A DNA stretch of 64,000 nucleotides, taken from contig JBCFYV010001001.1 in NCBI GenBank assembly GCA_039000515.1, positions 7,183,033 to 7,247,032 of the forward strand. Direction: 5' to 3'. Position 1 is the first letter of the stretch. Each line of letters begins with the position of its first letter. The DNA comes from Timema cristinae (lineage: Eukaryota > Arthropoda > Insecta > Phasmatodea > Timematidae). Made by a program: the position numbers and the translations under genes. The notes below the pieces were generated by a model. The model had not been told where the DNA came from and made no database searches. It saw only the letters and a list, made by a program, of their open reading frames with translations. This document shows positions 21,920-35,000 of the stretch, in pieces.

Positions 21920-23800
21920 TATGTTTGTTTGTGGTTCTGAAATTACTTATATATTAAATGTAATTTACAGTGTTAAAGTCCAAACATGTCAAAAATTAGA
22001 TGAAAGTTTCTACAAAAATATAGGGATGAATTTATTTTTATTAAAAAAGGAAGATTCAAAACAGAGGCATTTTAAAAGTATTGCAAATTCAAATTGTAGT
22101 GTTGGTCATGGCGGTAACTCCGACATTAAGGAGCATATTAGAAGTCAAAAACATAAATCTAACGTTGCCTCGTCAATTAAATGCGAATCACACATTTTCT
22201 TTGTAAAACGTGACAGTAACGATGAAGATAAGTTGATGGCTACAGAATTATACTTTGCTTACCATATTTTAAAACATCATCAATCTTTTGCATCCACTGA
22301 CTACGCTAGCAAACTAATAATCAAGATATTTAGTGATTCAAAAACCGCAATTAAGTATTTGTCAGCTAGAGCCAAAATACAAAGTTGATCACCAAAGTAC
22401 TTAATTTTAAATTAATCATATATAGCATTAGAACGGATGCCAGTAACCACAAAGCAGAAAAAAAATATTCTCACTAGTTGTCCAATATTTTACAAAAAGT
22501 GAAGTTAGTGTTAAATTAATCAAGCTTAGAAATTTGAATGGTGAAATGTCTGACATTATCTCGAGCTATTATATTCAGACATTAAAGAATTTGAAAATCA
22601 ATCTATAAAAATGTAAAGCTTTTTGTGGTGACAATGCGAATGTAAATTTGGTTGGAAAAGGAAGATTTAGAAAAAAGTTAAAGGATGAATTAGGTACCGA
22701 AATTGAAGGTATAGATTGTCCAGCAGATATTTTAAACAATACCATTCAAACAGCGGCAGATCAGCTGTCTTGTGATATTGATCAAATTGTTTTCAAAATA
22801 TTTCAACATTTTTCAATATGTATGGTCATAAATGAACAAATGAAAGAGTTTTTTGAATTGATGGAGCTAGAATACAAAACAATTCTTTCATATTCAAAAA
22901 AAACAAGACGGCTTTCACTTCTCCCAGCCATAGAAGGAATTTTATTACTTTATGCATTAAAATGTTGTTGTTTTTATCAGAGGAGAGACCACCAATAAAA
23001 TATTCTTAATTCATAGGGTCGTTAAACAAATTTATAGTAGATTTAAAAAAAAAATGGCTATCTGAGTGAAGTATATTTTTGGTTTGTACATAGTCAAGCC
23101 AGCGCAATACATTTTCAAGTTCTGAAAATTGAGGAATGATGCAAATCTGTTTTAGAAACAACTTTAGCTTCTGCTAAAGATAAAATGAATGATATATTTT
23201 TTACCACAGAGTATTAAGTTAATATTAAGAAAGCATGAGTTATATGAATTAAACGAAAAAGTTAATATATATATAAAGATGAAACAATTAAATGTTATGA
23301 AACTTTTGTTGACTATTTTACAGTATAGATTGCTCCATTAAAAAATATTCAATATTTTCATGGATAAACTTATAAGTCAAGTCAGCATGGGAAAATGTGG
23401 AAGAAACAATTATCTTAAAGAAAAAAAAAAATTAAATTTAAATGATAGGTTTCTTTCAACCAAATAAGTAAAATTTCAACCTTAATGGAAGAAGAGCCAA
23501 CCAAATAAGGAAGGGACTGATGGAATAATAAGTTGGCCGCAAAGAAATGGAGTGTAATTTTCTATAAAATGGAAACAAAGTTCCATGAACAATACTTGGA
23601 TATTTTTAAGATTTGTGAATATTTATTTTCAATTCCTAGTCATAGTGGGTATATTGAAGGTATATACTCTCTAATGGGGAGACAATGTTCAGAATAAAGA
23701 AATTGCCTACTAATAGAATCAGTTGAAGTGATATTACAATACCTTGTCAATTTTGATTCAAATTTCTGTAAAATGTATGACCTGACTACATCTTAAAAAA
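21920..23800 (+). pseudogene. Decayed hAT-superfamily transposase
   Basis: Fragments of one hAT transposase lie in order over about 1.9 kb in shifting frames. First is a zinc-finger-like N-terminus (CSVGHGGNSDIKEHIRSQKH, near 22100). An IRTDASNHKAE block follows at about 22428, whose Asp is a candidate catalytic residue, then GDNANVN (22630), TIQTAADQLSCDIDQIVFKI, and SLLPAIEGIL where the family usually has RWLSLLP. After that come FWFVHSQ (about 23080) and a C-terminal SHSGYIEGIYSLMG (about 23640) matching the dimerisation segment. Stops and frameshifts separate the blocks, so no active protein is possible. The longest open pieces are 21921-22388 and 22648-22998. Identification rests on motif order recalled from insect hAT proteins. 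Confidence 0.85.
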
Positions 23801-24569
23801 TTGTACTGTGATGAAGGAGGTAAAATCTTATCGCAAATATGAGTAAAATTTTAAATTTTTCTTGTATTATTTTTTTATTAAATTATTAAAGCTGCTGTTT
23901 TCTTTTTTGTGATATATAAAAGACACTTATTTTATGTGTCGTAAAAATTGAAATACAATTTTATTACTTAAATTTTTTTTTGTCCAGATATGCCCTAGCA
24001 AAAATCTGGCAACCCTATTAAATGTTGATATTTAACTTCTCGATGAATTAATTCATGAGTTTGTATTATTCTTCAGAATTATTTTGTTCTATAAGCTCTT
24101 TTCAAGGAATGCGCTGTAGGTATAGTTTTTACGTATTGTTCTCTAACCCTCTCTCTAGGTGAGGGATAATTAGAGATTTTCACTTTATTTCACTACATGA
24201 AGAATACAAATCTGGAAAGTAGTTATTCTAAATTACCCAGAGTAGGCTAAGCAAAGAACCACAAATTTATTTTGGAAATAAAAAATTATATTCTTTACTC
24301 AACAAATATTGTTTACAAACATAACATTTTAGCAACGGTTAAACATAATGTGTTCACACAACAATTTTTTTTTCTGGAAGTTTATGAATGGCTAGTGTTG
24401 CTATATTAGAAAAATGACACTGGTAAATAACTGGCAGGTCAATCAAAGAGTTTAGGGTTCTGTGGTTAGCATCATTTTTCTAATATAATAAATATATATA
24501 AACAAAATAAAAACTTTCAAAATGAATTATAAAGTGGTTATACCACACATATACAAGTTGACTCTACTT
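23801..24569. other. Gene-free AT-rich stretch
   Basis: No coding region or clear repeat boundary was identified. Confidence 0.4.
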
Positions 24570-25239
24570 GGGTGCTATCCATAAACTATGTACGCATATC
24601 AAGAGGGGGGTGGATAGTAGTGCCCAACGTGACGAGGAGCAAGGGGGAGTCAAATAATTTGTGATGTTATTACAATGTTTAAAAATGAGGTGGCCTAATG
24701 GCTAGATAATTTTATAATAAAGGAAATTGATAAAACTAAAGAAAAATGAAAAATAAACTACTAAGAATAAATTTGATGAAGAAAGCCCACCTAGGGAAAG
24801 AAGAAGATGTCACCTTTGTACAATGGATTCTTCCCACATTTTTCCTCTTTCTCTGGGTGGGCTTTCTTCATCAAATTTATTCTTAGTAGTTTATTTTTCC
24901 TTTTTCTTTAGTTTTATCAATTTCCTTTACTATAAAATGATGTTATTACAACTAAGAATATTAATTTTGTTTTGAAATAAGCCCAACAGTGCGCACATAT
25001 AAACAAACAACGGTCGACACATAGATAGAATTCAATCGGCGAGCTTGGCGAACACGTACAAATATGTTTAAATAAAAATAAAAATTTAAATAAGGCCGGA
25101 GGGGTGTGCGTGATATTGTGAAATAATAGTAAAAGGGTGGTTCACAAAATTGTAAATGTGTTGTGGAAGAAAGTGGGGAGGGAAGCAGGAGGGTGTAAAA
25201 AAATCCAAAATTAGCATGACATAATTTATGGACAGCCCC
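24570..25239. mobile_element. TIR DNA element with CTGTCCATAAATTATG-type ends
   Basis: Left end GGGTGCTATCCATAAACTAT and right end ATAATTTATGGACAGCCCC form inverted repeats of a type widespread in animals (ISL2EU-like, from memory). GGGGGG-rich sub-terminal sequence, no transposase. Holds a second element at 24676-24937. Confidence 0.7.
24676..24937 (+). mobile_element. Repeat H, hairpin-forming copy with 14-base flanking repeats
   Basis: Arms of about 85-95 bases (left from 24709, right to 24938) are nearly perfect inverted repeats around a loop of about 55 bases. TGATGTTATTACAA flanks the unit on both sides (24662-24675 and 24938-24951). The 5' part (GAGGTGGCCTAATGGCTAG) resembles a tRNA A box. 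Copies without the second arm are at 38011-38103 and 49140-49235. Confidence 0.75.
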
Positions 25240-26200
25240 TTTTAAAAAAATTCAAAAAAAAAAAAATAATAAGATTTACATAAAAATAAACAGAACCATC
25301 GACGAGTTTTCACAGAAAACTTTCAGCACCGGTATAAGAAATGCTTAATACAATTATAATGGCACAAAATAAATTCATAACTGGTTAAAAAATAATTAGT
25401 AATACAAAAATTCAACTATCAACTATTCAGAAATAAAATGACTTACAAATTAATTTAGCAAAAAAAAAAAACCATCCATGACTCTAGTGTTATTTGAAGA
25501 GCTGGGTCCAACTCCCTTTTTTTAAATACAAATCTTCATTTTTTATTCAAATCCAAACTCTTAGAAAATATGATAAGCTTAAAAAAAGTCTGCATTGCTT
25601 CAATTTCTTTTTTCAATTTTGATTTTGTTCCCATTCAATCTTTTGTTGCTATAGAGAATAGAAATATTGGTAAAAAATTATCTACAATCTAATTCCTTAG
25701 GTTCTTCTGTAATTACATTTGGTGAAGCCATGGTGATAGGAAAAATCAGATTCGTATTTTTTTTAAATATATATATATATATATATTTTTTTTTTTTCAA
25801 ATAATCAAGATATCTTTTAAGTTGCATTGAGCATTTCACACTCCCTCCTGATGAGTTCCGATAGAATGAAACCTAGGTCGGGGGATTGGGCGGTAGCGAT
25901 CGAATTTCTTCAAGAGGCAGCCTTTAACTCTTTGTCCAGTGAAAGCAATGTAAAGTGTGAACTGTTTTTTTTTTCATTGTAGAAAACATATGGTGTTTGT
26001 CCCCTTTTATGTGTTTTTATCCACCTTTCCTGTAACTTCTTCCAAATGTAATAAGATATCTTTAAGAGATTCATAAAGTTAAGGACTCCAAACTTAGTAT
26101 TTTAATACCAATCCATCTCAAAACAAATTCATGGTTAGTATTTCAAATCTTGAAAATCATTCAATATTCAAGTAATCAAAGGTCTCACCCTTAATATATA
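25240..26200. other. Gene-free, AT-rich, (TA)n near 25777
   Basis: Nothing coding. A segment at 25985-26060 (TATCCACCTTTCCTGTA) recurs at 43546-43612, indicating another dispersed repeat. Confidence 0.4.
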
Positions 26201-26207
26201 TTAAATA

Positions 26208-26895
26208 GTAAGGGTGTGCAATACTACGACTTGGCTTTGAAAACTATATCAGCTTCTAATTCGCCTGGAGAAAAAATTCTGGCTTCAACAATTTCAAAGT
26301 TTTGTCAGTAACTTCCGTTCTCACCTCTTATGTACATTTAAAAATTGATAATCATTTGAAAAAAAAAAATCTTAAAATTAATTACATGTTGTAATAGTAG
26401 CTTGATCTATCAAATTAGGGAAATAAAATATAAGATAAAAAGTATTCAAAGGAGTTTTAGTGCATCATCAAGAACAGTTTTCAGCCATTTTGCCAGGTCT
26501 AGAGCATAAACCTCTCCACCTCTCCCTTTCCTCCATACTTCTCTGCACTACATTCATCCACCATTACCTTGGTCTCCCCTCTTGGCCTCCCCCTTCAATA
26601 TCCAACATTTTCTTTAGTGTTTCCTCACATGACTACCACTTTGGTTGTGCCTTCTTTATCCTGTCCTGCAGTGACTCCTCCTTAATCATTCCTCTCCCCC
26701 TTTCAGTTCTAATCCTATATGATTTTAGTGCATGGAAACAAGCACAACTTTAAAAAAAACCATAACACACTTACAAAAATATTCAAACTTAGATTTGGCT
26801 TCGAAAATATTTCATATATTGGATTTGAGTTTGCTTCAAATTGAAAAAGTGGCTTGGCATTCCCTTACTAAAAGCTATCTAAAAGGTAAGTACAC
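26208..26895 (+). repeat. Interspersed repeat F, copy 1, split by a LINE
   Basis: Left part GGGTGTGCAATACTACGACT, right part TATTCAAACTTAGATTTGG and AATATTTCATATATTGG; the same order is seen at 29058-29363 and 33605-34045. Confidence 0.65.
26466..26722 (-). mobile_element. 5'-truncated LINE with 11-base target duplication
   Basis: On the minus strand it reads RGMIKEESLQDRIKKAQPKW followed by a stop and then the basic RPR tail: the C-terminal end of a LINE reverse transcriptase, broken by stops. Its 3' end lies at the left (GGCTGAAAACTGTTCTTGATG in reverse). TTTTAGTGCAT is repeated at 26455-26465 and 26723-26733. Confidence 0.8.
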
Positions 26896-26899
26896 AGGA

Positions 26900-27980
26900 A
26901 GAAGTCTGATATAAAAATATGTAAAAATACATTAGCAAAAATACCCATTTTATAATGACCAGTATTATAACAATTATTTAATATTACATGACAAAAAAAA
27001 TCAGAAATCATTTAAACTAAAACCCACATTGGTGCCACGCTTGTAAAAAACTGGATTGCGATGATAGATTACAATCCCCGTTGGGAGTATTGAGCCCCAA
27101 TAGTGTGAGACAAGCTAAAAAAAAGTTGTATGCATTTTTAATTGGCTGTGTTAATTTTGCTGACACCAGCTACCCTTAACAATCTCTTGAATAGTTGAGA
27201 GTTGAATGTAATAATTCCAGAAACCTTAGATTTACTTGGATGATCGAAAAGATTAATTTGTTTCATATTGAAAATTCTCATCGTTCATAAAATTAATTGT
27301 CTAACAATCTATATCACCTAAACATTAAATTCATGCCATGTTCAATTTTTACTCTTAGAATTCAGACAATAGTCAAATGTATAATTGATTATACTCTGAA
27401 CAAAAAAAAAACAATAACAAAAAACTTCTATGTTTACACAAATTGAGCAAACATCTTTGTTTAAATCATCTTTCTAAATTACAACACAACATATTGAAAA
27501 CTTGCTGACAATGACTAAAACATATTATAGTAAAAACGGGTGTTTGAACATATTGTCAAAAAAAAAATATATATATATATATAATCGTTATCACTGATTA
27601 AAAGCTACCTTTCATTTGGTTCGCAATCAACATTTCACAATCATTAACAATTAAAAAAATCAATAAAATCATAATGTGAGTGGCAGTCAAATTTGTAATT
27701 AGGACTATTAGTATAAGCATACCACAAACGATTAATAGTTAATTAAAATTCATTCAAAATTTCATTCAAATTAACTCTCATACCACTATATTTAAGTTGA
27801 AATCGAAGGAAACCTTGGTTAAGTTCCGTATTTTTACAGTTTTTACAGAACAAAAATTTGTTGACCAAAATAAATAAAGATATTGTTTCAATAGCTACAT
27901 TTAGTTTAACTTTCTACACAAAGTAGTATCAAGAGTTCATGAATATCTGTCATGAGCAGCACATGGTTTGAAAATAAATA
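26900..27980. other. Gene-free AT-rich stretch downstream of EXT2
   Basis: Homopolymer A runs and (TA)n near 27570; no coding region seen. Confidence 0.4.
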
Positions 27981-27984
27981 TTTT

Positions 27985-28345
27985 AGATATGGATAGGACC
28001 CTCAAATCTCTTAAATCCTTAAGGATATTCGAGATATCAGATTTGAGACTCTAATTTTAAACTTTTCTTTTCTTCAATTTTTCAAGTGAATTTGTTTTAA
28101 AGCTCTAGTACTGCTTAATGATGGTTCAGGACAAATTATAATTAAAGGATGAACTTAACAACCACACCCCAGAACAGTAATTTAACTCCTAACAGAATGT
28201 ATGGATGTTATAATGAATGTTAACCTTTATTACTATTACCATTTTCCATTATTCTATTATGAACATATCATTTTATCTTATGTTCAAAATTTTTTCCAAG
28301 ATTCGGATTCGTAAAACATTGTATTCAACCCAACTCTAATTTTAA
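27985..28345 (-). repeat. Interspersed repeat E, copy 1
   Basis: Reverse complement of the copy at 37583-38010, sharing TTAAATCCTTAAGGATATTC, AGAGCTCTAAAACA, TCCAAGATTCGGATTC and AACCCAACTCTAA. Class unknown. Confidence 0.7.
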
Positions 28346-28545
28346 ATCAAGGGAAAAAGTCTTAGAAAAATTTTGCAATGTTCATGAAAAATATTCAAGA
28401 ATTGTTGAGATTACTGTAGGAAGAAAAACTAACCATATCTCATGAAGCACTGTTTTATTTATTTTGGCAAAAAATATTTTTTAGTTATAAAACTGTAAAC
28501 ATATGGATCCTGGCTCGTGTCCCCTTCCTTCTCACCTTAGGATAT

Positions 28546-28551
28546 TTTATT
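28546..28551 (-). terminator. Candidate EXT2 polyadenylation signal
   Basis: AATAAA on the minus strand, about 210 bases past the EXT2 stop. Other such hexamers occur in this AT-rich flank, so usage is uncertain. Confidence 0.3.
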
Positions 28552-28760
28552 CTATTCTTAGTTTTGTTACTATCTTAAATCACTGCGTTATTATATATTA
28601 CTTATACAAAAGTAAAATAGTACCAATAAAGTTAAGTAAATTATATAAAATTGGTCTCAAACAAATTAGCTTCGATTTGAATGATGACTTAAGTAAATTT
28701 AAAATATGTAAATGTATTAAATCTCACTACCCTGTTGTTGACTAGCTTTCATAATTTTAT

Positions 28761-29003
28761 CTACCGATGAATATCATTTATGTTACAGACTACCATGTCG
28801 TTGAATCTCTTAAGTTTCTCAGGGAACGTGTCTTTGTAGAGGACAGGGTCGGCTCGGAACTCGACTGTCTGAAGGGGCATGTAACCGTAGATGGCAGAAA
28901 AACGATCGATGCATTGCGATCGCTCCATCATGTGATTCAAGTCGGCAGACAACATTTCCGTGTTGGTGCATTCCGGGCACTTGAACTTCTTTCTTGGTGT
29001 AAC
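28761..29003 (-). CDS. EXT2: EXT2 coding exon 10 (last)
   Basis: Acceptor TTTGTCTCAG|GTTA. Encodes [38 protein letters not shown] and ends [14 protein letters not shown] with a TAG stop at 28761-28763. The last few residues are longer than in fly and human proteins, which end near SL. Confidence 0.96.
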   Translation of the reverse strand, partial: VTPRKKFKCPECTNTEMLSADLNHMMERSQCIDRFSAIYGYMPLQTVEFRADPVLYKDTFPEKLKRFNDMVVCNINDIHR

Positions 29004-32000
29004 CTGAGACAAATATTATATATAGATAAAACAAATTTGAAGTTTTACATCATCCACTAGGGGTGTGCGAAACTTCACAACAAATATCAGCTTTGACTTC
29101 AGTTCAAAAATAAGTCGGCTTCAACAATTACAAAACTTCGCCAATAATGGTCAATAAATTGCCATTCTAAGCTGTCATGGACAGTACAAGACAATATTGA
29201 TATGAACAATATCTTAAGTAATTTAATTGTAAGTTGTGATAGTAGCTTCAGTATTAAAAAAAAACACTGAAAAAATTATTCAAACTTCTATTTGGTTTTG
29301 AGAATATTTCATATATTTGGTTTGAGTTTTCTTTGAATTTAAAAAGTGAACTTCGCAGACCTCTATGATGTCCACCAAACATATTTTTAATTTAGTAAGA
29401 TTCAAGGGTATATTTTCCAAGACTAGGATTTGAATTTGAGATTAGTAGTAAAAGGATAATTCAGATTCATAAAATAGTGAGTTCAATCCATCTTTAAATA
29501 CATAGTGATATTACTGAAATATTGACCACAGTGGTCTTGGGTTAAGGTAAAGTGCTCGCCTCAGGATCCGATCGTTGACAGATTTTCCTTGATCCGTAAA
29601 AATCCGTAGCTTAACTACCTTCAAAGAGAAAGTGAAGCCTTCAGTATCGTGTCGATCGTGGCATGTAAAATAACCCTGGGATATATGTGTGAAAATACCT
29701 TTCCAGGCAAAATCAGTATGACCTTTTGAGCTTGCTCAAAGAAATTCAGTGTGTAAGGCAATGGGATACCACCACACTTCGTGAACTATCATAATCCATG
29801 GGATTTCTACCAGATGGCGCAAGCAGCACTAACCAGCCAAAGGTCTGAGTGCATGTTCAGCTCTGGATGAATAGAAATAACATAAAACCAACCTTCGGGT
29901 TGTTGACTTAAAAAGTTCACTGGAATGGGGGTGTTGGCCATTAATTGATGGGAGAACTAAATACAAAATGTAATTCGTTAACAACTGAACTAGATACATG
30001 AACTGCTACTTCCAGTGAATTAAATTACTTTGAATTATTCCAAAAGTGGACGGACAGCTCTGCCCACCTCTAGTTCCAACTGTTTAAATGTGTAGAGTAC
30101 CAGGGAAAGGGTCAATGTGACTTACTTTGATTGGTGCCTTCTGCGTGACGTTTGCAACCAGGAAGTTCATGGCAATGTCTTCACAGTTCATGTGTTGGTC
30201 CACCCACTCCTTAATATTACCAGGCATGGCAGTTGTGTACAGATAGCTCCAGTACTGGATATAAACGAAAAAATAGTAAGAGATCAACACTAAATGTTTT
30301 GTAGCTAAGTTATTAAATAAGAAGTATTTCTAATGCTTATCTGGCCAATTAGTCATTGTAATCATCAACTGTTTTCAGCTTGTGGCCGGGTCAGTTTAGT
30401 AAAATGCCTTCAACATACTCTGTACTTCACCCTTCTTCCTCCTTTATTTGCTTCCATTCTTCTATTCTCACTTGCTGCTATTTGCTACTCCCATCTCTTT
30501 TGGATCCCTTACTTTGCCATCCTCATTACATGACCACACTATCTCAACCTTTCTTCCTCTACTATCTCAGTATCCCAACATCCTCATTACATGACCACAC
30601 TATCTCAACCTTGCTTCCTCAACTATCTCAAGTATCCCAACATCCTCATTACATGACCACACTATCTAACCTTGCTTCCTCAACTATTTAATGTACTCCA
30701 ACATCCTCATTACATGACTACACTATCTCAACCTTGCTTCCTCTACTATCTCAAGTATCCCAACATCCTCATTACATGACCACACTATCTCAACCTTGCT
30801 TCCTCAACTATCTCAAGTATCCCAACATCCTCATTACATGACCACACTATCTTAACCTTGCTTCCTCAACTATCTCAAGTATCCCAACATCCTCATTACA
30901 TGACTACACTATCTCAACCTTGCTTCCTCTACTATCTCAAGTATCCCAACATCCTCATTACATGACCACACTATCTTAACCTTGCTTCCTCAACTATTTA
31001 ATGTACTCCAACATCCTCATTACATGACTACACTATCTCAACCTTGCTTCCTCTACTATCTCAAGTATCCCAACATCCTCATTACATGACCACACTATCT
31101 CAACCTTGCTTCCTCAACTATCTCATGTACTCCAACATCCTCATTACATGACTACACTATCTCAACCTTGCTTCCTCAACTATCTCATGTACTCCAACAT
31201 CCTCATTACATGACCACACTATCTCAACCTTGCTTCCTCAACTATCTCAAGTATCCCAACATCCTCATTACATGACTACACACTATCTCAACTTGCTTCC
31301 TCAACTATCTCATGTACTCCAACATCCTCATTACATGACTACACTATCTCAACCTTGCTTCCTCAACTATCTCATGTACTCCAACATCCTCATTGCATGA
31401 CTATAACATATCACCCTTGCTTCCTCCATCTATTATCTAACATGAGCCAACATTCTCATTACATGACCATACCATCTCACCCTGTTTTATTTACTATCTC
31501 ATACATTCCAATTCTTGCCCAAACAACTTCATTTCTAATCCTGTTTCTCGTGGTTGGACATAAAAATAAACTTCATTCCCATGGCCTCCACTTTCCTTGT
31601 CTTTCTTACATCCAATGTCCATATTACTGCTGTATTCATAACTATGGGTACAAAGTAAACACTAATCAGCATTTACTTACACTACACAACACTTCTCTTT
31701 TACATAGGTGTATCTTTCAACTAGTGAATGTTTTAAATAGTCACAAGGATTATTACTCAAGTATTGCTCTGGTCAGGAAAATTGAGATAGATCTTTCAAA
31801 TTCTTGAGGCCTTAAGATTAGTCAAGATTTTATAATTCAAAATCAAAATATTAAAGTGTTGATGTGTATGTAATTATGTCTTAGATTTTTTTAAATTTTA
31901 ATTGTGCTTCATTTTCTAGAATTCTATCACTTTTACTGATGACATTATGCATGCTTCATGCACTTTATTTCATAGATATAATTGAGGCAATAAATGATGG

Positions 32001-35000
32001 AATTTATGGTTCTTAACAAAGATTTGATTATGAATTTATTAAAAAAACTCTATGGCATCAGACCACAATCAACCATACCGATCGAGTGATTTGGTGAAAA
32101 TAATGTCAACATTTGTAGGTATGGGGTGTCGTGTGGTTAGTACAATGAACCCTCTGGCCACTAATCTCAGTTTTATAGAACAAAACCGCTACCAGTCCTT
32201 CTCTATTGAAACAGTTCCTCAATTGTCCTCACAAGGCTGGGTTGACCCCATTTACAGAAAAATCTTGAAGAGCTGGGGATCAAAACTGGGGTCTCTGGAT
32301 CTGTAGCTAAGAACTCTGACGACTAGTCTAGACCAGAGAGGTGGCTGAGATCCTTATAAAAAGATACAAAAAAAATTGAGTACACCCCTGAAATGGTAAA
32401 AAGCTTAAGGAGAAAATCTTTAGTCATTTTACAGTTAAATCTATTGGTATTTTGTTATTATTAAATGGTTCAAACTAGTTTTTTTAATTCTAAGAATCTC
32501 GCTCACCCCACTTAAATAGGTAATACAGCTCAAATCATATGTTGCATTGTGGTGGGGTTTTCTGTATTCAACTTATTTTGTTGTTTTCCAATAAAGAACA
32601 TAGAAAAAACACTTTAATATGGTTTCTGGCTTGAGCATAGTCTTGTATCCAATATGGCGGCTAAGCAGCCATGAAATGAGTTTTTAGGTTTCAGTAAAAT
32701 TTTGTTTACCTTGTGGTGAAACGCAGCCCCAGTGAGCACCATAGAGATTTGTTTGTCCACTCAGATTCGTATTTCCAGTGCATGCTGACGTTGTCCCAGA
32801 CATGGGTGCGAGAAGGGAACCCCACAATACGGTCCGGGAACTCCCTCCATACCTGGGGAAGACATTACACATTAATAGGGCCATTGATGTGTGGTTAATA
32901 TAATGATTGGATTTTGGTAAATAAATGTTTGTATTTTGGTATCATCATCATTATCATCATCACCCCCAACATAATCATCATCATCACCAACATAATCATC
33001 TCATCACCCTCATTTGTTTCCAGCCTGTTGTTGGGTCAGTTTAGTAAAATGCCTTCATATTCCTTTATCCTTAGACCACTCTTCCTCTCATTTAAATATT
33101 TTCTATTATATACTCCTCCCATCTCTTTCTTGGTCTCCTTTGCAGTCTTTTCCCTATTTACCTGGTCTCTTTTGCAGTATTTTCCCTATTTACTTCATCT
33201 CTCAATATTCTCTTTGGCAACCTCTCTTTTTCCATCCTCATTACATGCCCATACCATCTCAGTTTTGCTTCCTCTACTATCTCATGTACCCCGTTCCTCC
33301 ACTCTTTCCCAGATAACTCCATTCCTAATCTTGTTTCTCCTCATGGCAGCTAAGATGTTCTTCACAAATTTCATTCCCATGGCCTCCTTTTTTCTTGTTT
33401 CTTTTATTCAATGTCCAATATTTTTGGCTAAAAGTATTTAAAAAAAATCCCCTCAAAATCAAGTGGTGTAGTTTTTTTTATGAGTAGACAAATTATGGAT
33501 AAATTTCTCAGTCCTAGATTTTAAATATTTACTTTTGGTTACAATATGAATGTCATAAAAACCAGATAATCATACACATATTTTACTTCTTTACCAATGG
33601 TATTTGTTTGAAAATAGGGCTTTGAATTGGCTTTGAAACAAACATCAGCTTCAACTTCGCTTCAATAAAAATAATTTGGCTTCAACAATTATTATGAAGC
33701 TTAGACAATAAATTAATGATAGCTAAAATACTCAATTTATAGTCAATTATTCCCATTTGCGCTGTTATTTATAGAACAAATTAATATATGCATGAAAAAA
33801 ACCTGAAGTAATTGAGTTAAATGTTGTGATGATAACTTGATTTATCACAGTAGAGAGAAATATTATAAACAATTGTACACTAAAACAATTCCAAGTATTT
33901 TTAGTGCATAAATTTTTATCAATGATCACAATATAATATTTTTTCAAGGATTAAACAATTAACAAAAGATTTTAAAACTTTGAGAATATTTCATACATTC
34001 GGTTCAAGTCCGCTTCGAATTAAATTTTTTAGAATAGGAACTTTGAATGGTCACAAGAATATTAAGAAACCATTTTCTGACAATTGATGACAAATAAAGG
34101 CAAAGAAAGCTGATGACTGTTAATTAATAAAAATTTGTGTAGTTTTTGTATTTATAATTCTTGTTAAAATTGACTTTATTGACCATTATTCATATATAAA
34201 GTGACATATAGTCAATTTTGTAAAAATATCAAATTTCATATTATTTTGTGTGTGTAAAATACATTTAAAAATGGTACAATAAACTCTATATACAATATTT
34301 TGGTATTCATTTTAATGTGATAGTAAAAGTCCGTAAAAACATGTCTTGCAATATTTCAGTGTCGTTAACTATTGGTGGGGAGATTTAAGGAAGGAATTAA
34401 TGCTGCATTTTCCTGGAGAAAAGATAATAAAACTACAATAATAAATTCACAATATGGAAAGGGGGCAGAACCTAGAATACCCAAGGAGCTTGGAATCAAA
34501 TATAATTTTTGGAACCAATTATCATGATGATGATGATGTTTATCCTTCCACCATGATTACTCAATTAATTTTTTCCATTCTTCTCTTGTAACATGAACAC
34601 TTTCTGTTATAAGATCCTCCCATTTCTTTATTGGCCTCCCTTGCAGCCTTTTTTTCCACATACTTCATTTCCATTATATTCTTTGGCATCCTCTATTTAT
34701 TTTTTTTCCATCCTCATTACATGCCCATGTCATCTAGATCTTGCTTCCTTTACTATCTCATGTACTCCATGTACCCCCACTCTTCCCCGGATAACTTCAT
34801 TCCTAGTCTTGCTTCTCCCCATGACAGCTAACATGCCCCTCGCAAACTTAATTATAATGGTCTCAACTCTCCTAGTCTCCATTATATTCATGTCCATATT
34901 ACTTCATATGTGACATTTGGTACAAAGTACACCCTCTACAACACTTCCTTATACTTCAAGGGCACTTCTCTTCTCTATAGGTCTCTTACACACCTATAAA

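Noticed and set aside
28767..29060. Plus-strand open frame opposite EXT2 exon 10
   Set aside because: Antisense to a conserved exon, so explained by it.
30333..31807. Leu/Ser/His-rich plus-strand frames
   Set aside because: Antisense of the LINE-derived minisatellite.
32684..32884. Open frame on the minus strand over EXT2 exon 8
   Set aside because: A shadow frame of the exon that runs past both splice sites and has no conserved residues.
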